DNA of 64,000 bases from Lingula anatina. Lineage: Eukaryota; Brachiopoda; Lingulata; Lingulida; Lingulidae. The position numbers were made by a program, and so were the translations under genes. This document shows positions 39,303 through 50,898 of the stretch, one piece after another. Each line of letters opens with the position of its first letter. The stretch's first letter is position 1. Location: NCBI RefSeq assembly GCF_001039355.2, contig NW_019775494.1, positions 69,939 to 133,938 on the forward strand, in the 5' to 3' direction. The notes under the pieces were generated by a model, which was given only the letters and a program-made list of their open reading frames with translations, searched no databases and was not told the origin of the DNA.

Positions 39303-39350
39303 TCCAGAGATTAGATCGATCTACTTTAGATCGATCTAAAAGCTCTGGGA
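39303..39350. mobile_element. MITE family 2, terminal-repeat-only derivative
   Basis: CCAGAGATTAGATCGATCTA is followed almost at once by its inverse, TAGATCGATCTAAAAGCTCTGG. The interior is gone, leaving the two ends back to back as a roughly 48-bp hairpin. Confidence 0.55.
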
Positions 39351-39375
39351 ATACAGCCTTTGACTAGGGGTGCTT

Positions 39376-39590
39376 TTCCAGAGATTTAGATCGATCTAAA
39401 GATTAAGTTTTAGATCGACCTAACTCCCTGGGGTTTCACGCTAAATTGCAGTCAGCCGAGCGGGCACTATAGTTAATTACCCCCTTTCAGCTTTTAGTAG
39501 GCGGGACAGACGCTTAAGTCGGCCAAGCTGACAGTAATCTAGTGAGACTCCCCACAGGGATAGATCGATCTAAAATCTATGGAAATGGGG
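39376..39590. mobile_element. MITE family 2, full copy
   Basis: About 215 bp. Ends: TTTTCCAGAGATTTAGATCG and its inverse TAGATCGATCTAAAATCTAT followed by GGAAATGGGG. The interior carries AACTCCCTGGGG, TTCACGCTAAATTGC, TTTTAGTAGGCGGGACAGA and CTAGTGAGACTCCCC, all shared with the copies at 52230 and 54170. Non-coding. Confidence 0.7.
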
Positions 39591-39596
39591 TGTAGG

Positions 39597-39831
39597 TCCC
39601 CATCCCTAGATCGATCTTACATGATCAGTCCATCTCCATGGGATTTCTCACTAAATTGCTTTCAGCTTAAGTGGCTTAGATGTCTGGGACGCCTACTAAA
39701 GCTGCTAAACGATAGTTAATTACCCCCTATCAGCGTCAGTACGGGTGACAGACATCTACACCGCTTAAGTTAATTGCTATTAAGCGAGAATCCCCTCGGA
39801 GATAGTTCGATCCAAATTTAGTACGATAGGG
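39597..39831. mobile_element. MITE family 2, divergent adjacent copy
   Basis: Starts CCCCATCCCTAGATCGATCT, keeps TCTCACTAAATTGCTTTCAGC, AGTTAATTACCCCCTATCAGC and GAGAATCCCC, and ends with a decayed GATAGTTCGATCCAAATTTA. Directly abuts the full copy, forming a tandem cluster. Confidence 0.55.
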
Positions 39832-39894
39832 TCTAGGAATGATCTCTTTCTGTCCATCACTGTCATCACTCTTTCCTTTACCCTCCTTGTTATA

Positions 39895-39943
<49 letters not shown>
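39895..39943. repeat. (CT)n microsatellite
   Basis: Pure CT tract of about 24 units. Confidence 0.95.
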
Positions 39944-39944
<1 letters not shown>

Positions 39945-40611
39945 GCAATATATTGCAAATGACAGAAAAACGTTAACACGGAGTTTAGTCGAATAAAGAT
40001 ATCCATTTCATAAAGCCAATTCTCAAGAAATAAAAATCACCGGCAAATGTCTAATTTAATTTTGTTTCATTTCCTGTAGACATCCGCTTCCCCCACCCCT
40101 TGAACTAGATACATGCTGATATAGAGAATGAGGCCTTATTAGTCATTAACTGGTTAAGTTACATGTTGATAAATATAGATTCAACAGGTAGCAGTGTCCG
40201 AAGTGAGATGAGTAATCCGCCGGTACACATTAATGTTTGATACAGAAAACAGACAAGCATGTTGTGCACGGGCCACATTGCCCAGTGACTGTCGTCTGCT
40301 GGTCCAGGTCAGTTTATTTAGATTGCCCCGATGTCCGCCGGCTAGCCTTATCAGATTTGGTTGAAAGATGACCGTTTACACGGTTTAAGCTACGAGTAAG
40401 TCTATAAATAGTATCAAAGATTTATAAAAATAGTGATAAACAAAGCAATTTTCGGTGGTGTGTCATGGAAGAGAGAAGCCGCGTCAAAACTGAACTGGGA
40501 AACCCCGCACCGGCTGGCTGCGGAGCTTGTCAGTGCTCATGACGACTGAGGCCTATTACAACGACCTGTTTAGTATTATTTAAATGACATCGTGTTCATT
40601 TTGAATTTCAG

Positions 40612-41349
40612 AAACAGTGGGTGGTTGCGCTTAGTATGCTTTATCCATAGGACTGACCGGCCTGCTGATTAACTTGACTTGAAGTGGGCTTCCTCTCTTT
40701 TTTCGCCGTCAAAGCAACCTCTTGTGTCTCACCCGACGTCTGCAAGCTTACGCAGGGTCGATTCGCGGAGATTGAAACAAAAGGGAACGCTAATGACTGA
40801 CGATAAGTTCATCAAGAACAATAACAACACGGATTTCCAGCTGGAAAAGGTCGCCTATGCGTGTTATAACACGAGACAGCGTGGATTTTAAGCAGGCATT
40901 GTCTCCGAGCCCCGTGCTGTACAAGGTAGCTATAGTAGGCCTTTATGAATAAGTACCCAGTTTCCCTGCCTTTAGGCGCTAGCAAATGAGGCCGCTAATA
41001 TTTCAATGTCGTTGTACATGACACAATCGTCAACCCCTTAATGAGTGTGAGATCACGACGCACGCGGATATAGATAGCAACTCGACAGCGAGGTTGGGGC
41101 ATAACAATACGCCGAACGCCAAGAAATCGGACGAAACCACAAGCAAAGTGAAAGCGGGGGAGGAATTCACGGTGGAATTTACGGACTGTTCAAATCCTGT
41201 TTTGGATTTCGATTCCATCTTCCGTCTTCTTCACCTTGATGATGCCAACGGCTTACTTTCAAAGCCTCACATCTTAACTTAAGTCCAAACACGGGCAACA
41301 ACGGCGAAACTTAGGATTTTACATATCTAAGGCATCCTAACTTGATCTC
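40612..41349 (+). other. Probable 5' untranslated part of the PLC exon A transcript
   Basis: An acceptor TTGAATTTCAG ends at 40611, and GC content rises from about 40680 up to the start codon of exon A (41350). Two upstream open frames lie inside (40679-40891 and 41094-41282). They are in other frames or closed by stops, and an in-frame TAA sits at 41338-41340 just before the start. A long leader with upstream ORFs would lower translation of start A; this is inference. Confidence 0.35.
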
Positions 41350-41656
41350 ATGACGACGGGTCAGGACCAAGGATCACACCCGGGGGAAATGACAGTGCAA
41401 GCGGCGGCGACACCGGAGTCACCCTCCCGCGACGTGGTAGAGAGACCTCCCAGCATTGCCCACACTATCCCCGAAGACGTGGTGGCGTTTTTGATCATCC
41501 TTACCTACTCGCCTCTAGGGTACATTTTCCAGAAGTACTGGGCCTGGGATCCTCGCGTGGTGTACCTTGTGGCGCTGGTGCTCCTGTATGCCACCTTGGA
41601 GGCCCTGAGATACGTGAGAAGATGGAGAATTGAGGACGTGGAATTCATTTTTTCAG
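41350..41656 (+). CDS. PLC alternative first coding exon A: membrane hairpin
   Basis: Encodes 102 residues plus one base (phase 1), ending at a strong donor TCAG|GTACGT. Residues 1-40 are a polar Pro/Ser/Thr-rich tail. Residues 43-62 (VVAFLIILTYSPLGYIF) and 68-89 (PRVVYLVALVLLYATLEAL) are two hydrophobic segments separated by QKYWAWD. A basic RYVRRWR patch follows, then IEDVEFIFS. The phase matches the PH-domain exon at 63565 exactly, giving ...EFIFS-G-EELQTLL. ATG 41350 is the first after an in-frame stop, but M14 has the better start context. The sequence is GC-rich and codon-like compared with its flanks. No known PLC delta N-terminus that I recall has such a hairpin. The exon could instead start another gene whose later exons are outside the window. 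Confidence 0.6.
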
Positions 41657-43292
41657 GTACGTGGTTTTATGCATAGTTTAAATGTGAGGTCCCATCAGTG
41701 GATGTGGTCATTTACATTTCACTTAGCAACAGTATGACGCCACTGAAACTACACGTATTCGTATTTGTAGTAATTGTTCACGTCTGAAAGAAATAGTCAT
41801 CAAGCACCCTTTAAATCAAGATACGTACCGTTACGACACAAGCCAGTTGTCATATAAAAGGGTGCTTTGTTGTCTTGATAAACGTTAAGAATTGTTACCG
41901 CGGTGTCAAACTATCGCCATCCAGGTACATTTTGTACGCGGGATTAAGTCACTCACCTGTGTTCCCATTCTCAGGGTGCGTGTCCTGTTTGGCAACTTAA
42001 AAAACAGTGCACGTTTCGCTCGTGTTTGTTTTGACAGTAATTATCTCGTTATAACAGTTACTTCGAAAAACATGGAGGGTACTAGGGAGTGGAGTGTTTG
42101 CGGTGTATAAGATACACTAATCTTTTAACCAATTTTCTTTGCGATACACGGCGTCACGTGCAACAACTTGCGTCTTTTAAAGATGTGTCTAAAAGATGAA
42201 GACAAAACGTTACTGTGCACGTTGGAATGACAGCTACAATCTGAGTTTGAGTTTGCATGGTTTTTGTGGCCTGAAGAACTTATTTAGTCTTACCGACTTC
42301 CGGCGCATTTTAGCTAGATGGGCCCTGGTATATACTGAAAAATAGTTGTGAACGTAACAAGACTCGATTAATAACTGTTTTGTTTAACCCGAAATACCTA
42401 AAAGTTATGGGGTTATTCACCAACAATAGGATTCCATACGATGGCAAAGCACCTAGACAGCGTATCTGTAAACACAGTACGTTGCTATGAACGGGATAAC
42501 TGCGAAGTGATATAGTTGTGTTCTGCATGTTATGGCATTTAGTTAACAAAAGCGAGTACGACTTAAATACTTTATGGAAATATCTGCTGTCCGTCAAGGC
42601 TGAAGAGAGATTTTTTCTTTTATGATGGACGTGCATTGTATTGTTGCGGTCTGTACATTGTGCATGCGACAACGACAACACGCTGGTGCCTCTCTCGCGT
42701 GTTAATTCAAGTGGACGTTAGTTTTGTAAATGCTTTCAGTTTATTACCAGCCTTACTTGCTCTCATAAACACCGTCCCGCTTTCTTTAATTCACCGAAAT
42801 TATATTTTCTTATAAATTGTTTTTAATCTTATTCTATACGCTGGGACAATGTTTCATCCCCCGTCAAGACAGTCTCTATTTATGCAAAACGCCCCCAGGT
42901 AAACTTGTACTTAAAAGTAAAAGGTGATCTGTCTGTACCTTTCCTATAACGTAAAAAGATTAGAAAAAATGGCATTAATAAGACTTGTCTTTTTTACGTG
43001 AAATTTGATACGCGCATTTGTTTCAGTGTTGTGATTTCTTATTAATAATGTTATTTTCTGCAGAAAAAGGTCAACGATAGTACCCAACACAATGAGATGT
43101 GATGAGACTATTTGGTTGACAAGAATTATTTATGAGGCTTACGGTTGCAATTGTGCATTGTTTTTTTTTAAACCAATTTCAAATTAAGTCCAACAGTGCA
43201 TCCTTTCCTATTTACTACGAATCAGCTACGTATTTGTTTGATGCGTATGTGGGTGGGGGTGAGCTACTTGTGTTTGTGTTTGTGTGTGTGTG

Positions 43293-43561
43293 NNNNNNNN
43301 NNNNNNNNNNNNNNNNNNNNNNNNNNNNNNNNNNNNNNNNNNNNNNNNNNNNNNNNNNNNNNNNNNNNNNNNNNNNNNNNNNNNNNNNNNNNNNNNNNNN
43401 NNNNNNNNNNNNNNNNNNNNNNNNNNNNNNNNNNNNNNNNNNNNNNNNNNNNNNNNNNNNNNNNNNNNNNNNNNNNNNNNNNNNNNNNNNNNNNNNNNNN
43501 NNNNNNNNNNNNNNNNNNNNNNNNNNNNNNNNNNNNNNNNNNNNNNNNNNNNNNNNNNNNN
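43293..43561. other. Assembly gap (269 Ns) inside a GT/GA microsatellite
   Basis: GT units flank both sides and a GA tract follows to 43620. The equivalent place in copy 2 (46936-46996) is an ungapped GT/GA tract of about 60 bases, so little or nothing is probably missing. Confidence 0.95.
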
Positions 43562-43562
43562 T

Positions 43563-43621
<59 letters not shown>

Positions 43622-44498
43622 GGGGTGAATGTAGACACCACAATGATTAGCTTGTATTTCCCAAAATAACTGTCAGCTAAATTTAAACAAAAAAAGCTAA
43701 AACTATTTTCCCAAAGGACGGAATTTTGCATGAATGAAACTGTATGATGTTTATTTGTCAACAATTGTTTTTTACGTTGAAAATATTCATGCACAACTAG
43801 TTTAGGATGACCTTCGCGTACATGTGTGTGTGTGTGTGTGTGAACATTACATAAGCCGCTCTAAAAAGAGCGCACTGCATACATGTCATGTTTACATTTT
43901 ATCTGTGTGTTTACCGACCTCTTTTAATCTGACAACGGATTATAAATCTAAGCACTTCTATAAACGTTAATACCCTTCACCCAAATATGATCAGTCGAAT
44001 AGGCATTGATATGAAAAAAAGACCCCGGTATATGTCTAGGCAGTGATTTATGTTGAATAATCATCTTCTCCATTGTTTCTGCAATTCTTTTCAATCAAAG
44101 AACTTGCGACAGGGACATAAATCTTATTTTCACATTAAAAAGATATGCGCTGATAAGAACCTAAAGGCAAAGAACAGAAATAGCAAAAGAGTACATGATA
44201 GATATGTATCGGAAGAACGGGTGCCTACATGTATATGCAATTTTTGTGTGAAAGAACCTTGTGTGTGCTTGAAATATGATGTTAAGATATCGCAGAAATA
44301 TGCCATCGTAAAGATATGATCGTCCTCGCCTCTATAACTATGTGTACAAGGGCCTATGAGGTGAAGCGTACAGGGGCGCACTCACACTAGACCCATGTTG
44401 ATCTTTAAAAAAAAAACGATCCTAGTGACATTGTCATGTGTCACACAGTGCTCATTCACTGCAGTCGTGTTGGCGGTTGCACAGCGCGTTTACCTTGT

Positions 44499-44500
44499 TA

Positions 44501-44550
<50 letters not shown>
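44499..44550. repeat. (TTA)n microsatellite in copy 1
   Basis: Pure tract of about 17 units. The counterpart in copy 2 (47875-47936) is interrupted by ATC units. Confidence 0.95.
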
Positions 44551-45776
44551 ACATAGTGAAGATGAAGGGTAGTCAACACTGATCGTTGTCCAGGTCGTTC
44601 TGTGACAGAATTTTGTGTTCCAGTTCACTTTGTCTCCGTCTTCGTGGAGCGGGTTGATACATGCGCTTATTAAATTATTTGCATATCGGTGATAAATAGT
44701 CCAAGTAGGCTTAAGCCATGGAGTGGTTTCATATAACTAAAATCTTGTTTTGAAGTGTTATAGACATTGCTTTGTGACTGTGATGCATGTAAATATATAC
44801 GTATTGCGTTATGAAGAAACACCCTGAGTTTAAAAATACTACATGTATTAGTCATAACATTACCGGAGGACTCATACCGGTGTAGATGACCGGGACTCAT
44901 GGTTAAGACTTCGAACCTCAGGGTTGGCATTACTTATTCACGTAATCAAAACTGTTGGTAGGCGGGGCAGGTGCACGTATCTTAGATTTCATTGCTAGGT
45001 TTATATAACATAAATCACGAGGCATAATTACACCAGTCTTGAACCTTATTTAGGGGTATATACTACTCACTACCAGGGCCACAGATTGATTTTTCACTGG
45101 ATATTCACAGATAATGTCGGGCTAAATGTGGTCAATCTTCTAACTGTGGCTGGTGGAAAATGTGCCTCTGAACACTCCGAACACAGGGTCCTCTAATTGT
45201 CTGTTACAAAATAATTGTATCGGTCTGTACTCTAATTTTGTTTACTATTTTAGATGCCCCAGATATTAGAGGTTTAGGTATATACAACGTGTTGCTTTGG
45301 TAGATGATAATTAAAATGTACAAGAACGCAACACGTCTAATTCTGTTTATACATGGGCTACTGGCCAAATAAATGCACTGCACGAAAAAAACTGAAACGA
45401 ATCTATATTTTCTGCGTAGAGTCGACATCTGCGTGTGGTGTAGCGTAGTTAAAAGCACTGTTCATTTTTTCATAGGTGAAAGTGTTAAGCACTATCACTA
45501 GTTTTTGTTGAGTGATTTTAAGATAAATCGTATTAGATAGTTAATCTCACTTCATTTTTACATAGTTATCCACTTTACTAATTGTTTGCTCTAAATAGAT
45601 TTAATTTGATTATTTTATATTTTACTCGTTAAAGGCCCTAAAACTTGAACAACAAAAGGTCTATAAAAATATAGTAAAATGAGTGAAAATCATACAAATT
45701 TGAAGAATTGAAAGCGCTGCAATTTTGACTATTAAAAATTTGACTACGTGTAGTAGCCTCTTTAGAGAAAATGCCG

Positions 45777-45777
45777 N
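45777..45777. other. Single N at the duplication junction
   Basis: The one unresolved base sits exactly between the last base of copy 1 and the first bases of copy 2. Confidence 0.9.
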
Positions 45778-45778
45778 T

Positions 45779-46953
45779 ACTAATCTTTTAACCAATTTTC
45801 TTTGCGATACACGGCGTCACGTGCAACAACTTGCGTCTTTTAAAGATGTGTCTAAAAGATGAAGACAAAACGTTACTGTGGAATGACAGCTACAATCTGA
45901 GTTTGAGTTTGCATGGCTTTTGTGGCCTGAAGAACTTATTTAGTCTTACCGACCTCCGGCACATTTTAGCTAGATGGGCCCTGGTATATACTGAAAAATA
46001 GTTGTGAACGTAACAAGACTCGATTAATAACTGTTTTGCTTAACCTGAAATACCTAAAAGTTATGGGGTTATTCCCCAACAATAGGATTCCATACGATGG
46101 CAAGAACCCTGCCTACGTATCTGTAAACACAGTACGTTGCTATGAACGGGATAACTGCAAAGTGATATAGTTGTGTTCTGCATGTTATGGCATTAAGTTT
46201 ACAAAAGCGAGTACGACTTAAATACTTTATGGAAATATCTGCTGTCCGTCAAGGCTGAAGAGAGCTTTTTTCTTTTATGATGGACGTGCATTGTATTGTT
46301 GCGGTCTGCACATTGTGCATGCAACAACGACAACACGCTGGTGCCTCTCTCTCGTGTTAATTCAAGTGGACGTTAGTTTTGTAAATGCTTTCAGTTTATT
46401 ACCAGCCTTACTTGCTCTCATAAACACCGTCCCGCTTTCTTTAATTCATCGAAATTATATTTTCTTATAAATTGTTTTTAATCTTATTCTATACGCTGGG
46501 ACAATGTTTCATCCCCCGTCAAGACAGTCTCTATTTATGCAAAACGCCCCCAGGTAAACTTGTACTTAAAAGTAATATAAGGTGATCTGTCTGTACCTTT
46601 CCTATAACGTAAAAAGATTAGAAAAAATGGCATTAATAAGACTTGTCTTTTTTACGTGAAATTTGATACGCGCATTTGTTTCAGTGTTGTGAATTCTTAT
46701 AAATGATGTTATTTTCTGAAGAAAAAGGTCAACGATAGTACCCAACACAATGAGATGTGATGAGACTATTTGGTTGACAAGAATTATTTATGAGGCTTAC
46801 GGTTGCAATTGTGCATTGCTTTTTTTAAACCAATTTCAAATTAAGTCCAACAGTGCATCCTATCCTATTTACTACGAATCAGCTACGTATTTGTTTGATG
46901 CGTATGTGGGTGGGGGTGAGCTACTTGTGTTTGTGTGTGTGTGTGTGTGTGTA

Positions 46954-46993
<40 letters not shown>

Positions 46994-47196
46994 AGACGGG
47001 GTGAATGTAGACACCACAATGATTAGCTTGTATTTCCCAAAATAACTGTCAGCTAAATTTAAACAAAAAAAGCTAAAACTATTTTCCCAAAGGACGGAAT
47101 TTTGCATGAATGAAACTGTATGATGTTTATTTGTCAACAATTGTTTTTTACGTTGAAAATATTCATGCACAACTAGTTTAGGATGACCTTCGCGTA

Positions 47197-47230
<34 letters not shown>

Positions 47231-49139
47231 CATTACATAAGCCGCTCTAAAAAGAGCGCAGTGCATACATGTCATGTTTACATTTTATCTGTGTGTTTAC
47301 CGACCTCTTTTAATCTGACAACGGATTATAAATCTAAGCACTTCTATAAACGTTAATACCCTTCACCCAAATATGATCAGTCGAATAGGCATTGATATGA
47401 AAAAAAGACCCCGGTATATGTCTAGGCAGTGATTTATGTTGAATAATCATCTTCTCCATTGTTTCTGCAATTCTTTTCAATCAAGGAACTTGCGACAGGG
47501 ACATAAATCTTGTTTTCACATTAAAAAGATATGCGCCGATAAGAACCTAAAGGCAAAGAACAGAAATAGCAAAGGGAGCACATGATAGATATGTATCGGA
47601 AGACCGGGTGCCTATATGCAATTTTTGTGTGAAAGAACCTTGTGTGTGCTTGAAATATGACGTTAAGATATCGCAGAAATATGCCATTGTAAAGATATGA
47701 TCGGTCCTCGCCTCTAAAACTGTGTACAAGGGCCTATGAGGTGAAGCGTATAGGGGCACACTCACACTAGACCCATGTAGATCTAACGGAACGATCTTAG
47801 TGATATTTTCATGTATCACACCGTGCTAATTCGCTGCAATCGTGTTGGCGGTTGCACAACACGTTTGCATTGTTTATTATTATTATCATTATTATTATCA
47901 TTATTATCATTATTATTATTATTATTATTATTATTGCGAAGGGCAGCCCATACGGATCGTCGTTCAGGTCGCTCTGTGGGAGAATTTTGTGATCGAGTTC
48001 TCTTTTTCTCTGTCTTCGTGGGACGGGTTGTTACATACGGTTATTAAATTATTTGCATATCGGTGATATATAGTCCAAGTAGGCTTAAGCCATGGAGTGG
48101 TTTCATATAACTAACAATCTTGTTTTGAAGTGTTATAGACATTGCTTTGTGACTGTGATGCATGTAAATATATACGTATTGCGTTATGAAGAAACACCCT
48201 GAGTTTAAAAATACTACATGTATTAGTCAGAACATTACTGGAGGACTCATACCGGTGTAGATGACCGGGACTCATGGTTAAGACTTCGAACCTCAGGGTT
48301 CGCATTACTTATTCACGTAATCAAAACTGTTGGTAGGCGGGGCAGGTGCACGTATCTTAGATTTCATTGCTAGGTTTAGATAACATAAATCACGAGGCAT
48401 AATTACACCAGTCTTGAACCTTATTTAGGGGTATATACTACTCACTACCAGGGCCACAGATTGATTTTTCACTAGATATTAACAGATAATGTCGGGCTAA
48501 ATGTGGTCAATCTTCTGACTGTGGCTGGTGGAAAATGTGCCTCTGAACACTCCGAACACAGGGTCCTCTAATTGTCTGTTACAAAATAATTGTATCGGCC
48601 TGTACTCTAATTTTGTTTACTATTTTAGATGCCCCAGATATTAGAGGTTTAGGTATATACAACGTGTTGCTTTGGTAGATGATAATTAAAATGTACAAGA
48701 ACGCAACACGACTAATTCTGTTTATACATGGGCTACTGGCCAAATAAATGCACTGCACGAAAAAAACTGAAACGCATCTGCGTAGAGTCGACATCTGCGT
48801 GTGGTGTAGCGTAGTTAAAAGCACTGTTCATTTTTTCATAGGTGAAAGTGTTAAGCACTATCACTAGTTTTTGTTGAGTGATTTTAAAATAAATCGTATT
48901 AGATCGTTAATCTCACTTCATTTTTACATAGTTATCCACTTTACTAATTGTTTGCTCTAAATAGATTTAATTTGATTATTTTATATTTTTACTCGTTAAA
49001 GGCCCTAAAACTTGAACAACAAAAGGTCTATAAAAATATAGTAAAATGAGTGAAAATCATACAAATTTGAAGAATTGAAAGCGCTGCAATTTTGACTATT
49101 AAAAATTTGACTACGTGTAGTAGCCTCTTTAGAGAAAAT
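45779..49139. repeat. 3.66-kb direct repeat, copy 2
   Basis: Full counterpart of 42116-45776 in the same orientation. It lacks the N gap and is therefore shorter (3,361 bp). Sequence after 49139 is unique. Confidence 0.9.
46936..46996. repeat. (GT)n-(GA)n microsatellite in copy 2
   Basis: GT tract with one GTAT interruption, then a short GA tract. Counterpart of the gapped tract in copy 1. Confidence 0.95.
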
Positions 49140-49238
49140 GCTGCTTTTAGTACTATTCCATGTTCATAAGTGACAAGGAAGATTATTTCGTGCGATAAAA
49201 CATGAAAAGTCATATAACGTAAACAGCCTGAAAATATG

Positions 49239-49323
49239 AATGATGTCATACAGCCTGGATGGGCAATGACGTAATACAGCCAGGAAAGGCAATGACGTAA
49301 TACAGCCAGGAATGACGTAAGTA
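49239..49323. repeat. Short tandem array with CRE-like sites
   Basis: Units read GGCAATGACGTAATACAGCC followed by AGGA. TGACGTAA occurs at 49267, 49293 and 49313, and a diverged TGATGTCA at 49241, so the spacing is 26, 26 and 20 bases. TGACGTAA is a CREB/ATF-type half-palindrome; whether it is functional is unknown. Confidence 0.7.
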
Positions 49324-50714
49324 TCACTTAACCCTTTGTCAGTGCCATTAACCCTGGCTTTATATCGTATATCAGGTGAATTTTAACAAGAGAGGGTCGT
49401 TTTGATCATCAGGCTAGTTTAACAGTTCTTATTATATATTAACAAGCGACAACTTTTCGCCAAATGTCAATGCGAGCAGCGGTCGGGTACATGTATTGTT
49501 AAAGTAGATCTCCGTTTGGTGCCCTTTAAAGTTGAAATGTCACTGAAACAATTCGCTGCCATTTACATATATTGCTTACATCACAGACAAACTCCCTTCT
49601 GAATTTACCAACTCCACGGCATTAATTTTACTTTAGAATAATTGACACCGTATTAAGATATGTGCTGATAATGGCGAGCGAACAGAAGGCGATGCTCACC
49701 AAGGCGCCCCTTAGGGAAATTACGTATTTCACGAGAACTGGGCAAAAACGACTGTTTTTACACCAATATTGATTATCGTAAGTGAAGGTAAATGTAATTT
49801 CTCACCTTCTTTTTGTTTATCTGACATTTTTTCATTAAAAAGTCTTCCCATATTTTTAAAATCATTAATTATCTGAACGAGTAGACGATATTTTCTGTTG
49901 TTATGTAATACTGTGCTCTCTTGTACCAGTATATGCTTTGTGGCGATATTTACGTCAGTAAAGCCATTGTCATTTCTTTCATAAATTTTCTACCTTTATT
50001 TCCTTCTATATTTGAATTGAAACATAATGGATTAATTAATAAATATATATGTATATACAGATCAGTCAGCAAAATTGTTATAAGTTAAAGGATATGCAAT
50101 ATGCGATTGAAAATGAATGCCCCAAAGTCATATTAAAACCGTATCTACATATCCCGTACAGTAACCCAACTTTCCCAATTCAGACCTTTAAACGAAATAA
50201 AAAAAGCTAAATTAAAGTACCTGCTCTTTCCAAATAAAATGTACAAGAAGACATGACCATGGCGGTTGTAAAACACGGCCAGACGTTGAGAACTTCAATT
50301 ATTTAATTAGGAATGATATAAAACATCAATCCCAAGTGCAGGGGCGGATAGAGCAATGATTAGTGAGAAGGCGAAAATTGCTTTTTTTCTCGAGGTAAAT
50401 TTGATTTGGCGGAAAAATTACGGACAGGATACCTTTATGTCCTTTAATTTCTGTCAAAACTAATGCATGTCCGCCAGGGAAGCGTGCAACAGACCTCTCA
50501 ACCGGCAGAGAGACACGGCTAGGTTTCTTTGAGTTGTCCCTAAATAAAGTTATCCGGAGAGAACTAATTGAACCAGGATCAACACTGGGGAGCGACTGAG
50601 ACTTCAAACGTTTCATCACGTTATAACGAAGTGACTATTGTTTTTGGGAGTTCTCGAGACGCACAGACGGTGTCAGTAGCCTCGCAGCGCTTTGAGGTGA
50701 AAAATAAACCATTT

Positions 50715-50898
50715 AGCGCATTCAGAACAGCGGACTAACATATCCGCGGATCAAATATGATCGACCCACATTGAACGCTTATTGCTTAATCCTCTCGGAG
50801 AATCTATTCAGTGTCTAATCGAGAATTGAGCGGCAAGCTTTTTAGTGGGTCGCCATATTTGATCCGCGGATTTGTTAGTCCGCTGTTCGGAATGCGCT
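50715..50898. mobile_element. MITE family 1 copy, opposite orientation
   Basis: The best-preserved termini of the family: AGCGCATTCAGAACAGCGGA at the left and TCCGCTGTTCGGAATGCGCT at the right. The interior has GAATCTATTCAGTGTCTAAT, the reverse complement of the core in the copies at 10210 and 25592. About 184 bp, non-coding. Confidence 0.75.

Larger units (their letters stand above)
42116..45776. repeat. 3.66-kb direct repeat, copy 1 (probable assembly duplicate)
   Basis: Starts ACTAATCTTTTAACC and ends GAGAAAATGCCG. It matches 45779-49139 almost throughout with scattered substitutions and small indels, such as a 7-base difference near 42218, plus one strongly diverged patch after the TTA tract (about 44550-44670). 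It contains the 269-base N gap. No gene lies inside, and short open frames are not conserved between the copies. Confidence 0.9.

Noticed and set aside
43132-43794. Several 110-176-codon frames spanning the N gap on both strands
   Set aside because: Their length comes from Ns and GT/GA repeats translated as Cys-Val, His-Thr or Arg-Glu runs.
44050-44319. 89-codon frame inside the duplicated block
   Set aside because: The second copy (about 47420-47580) breaks the frame with small indels, so it is not maintained as protein.
42116-49139. Genuine recent tandem gene duplication
   Set aside because: No gene inside, and the N at the exact junction favours an assembly artefact.
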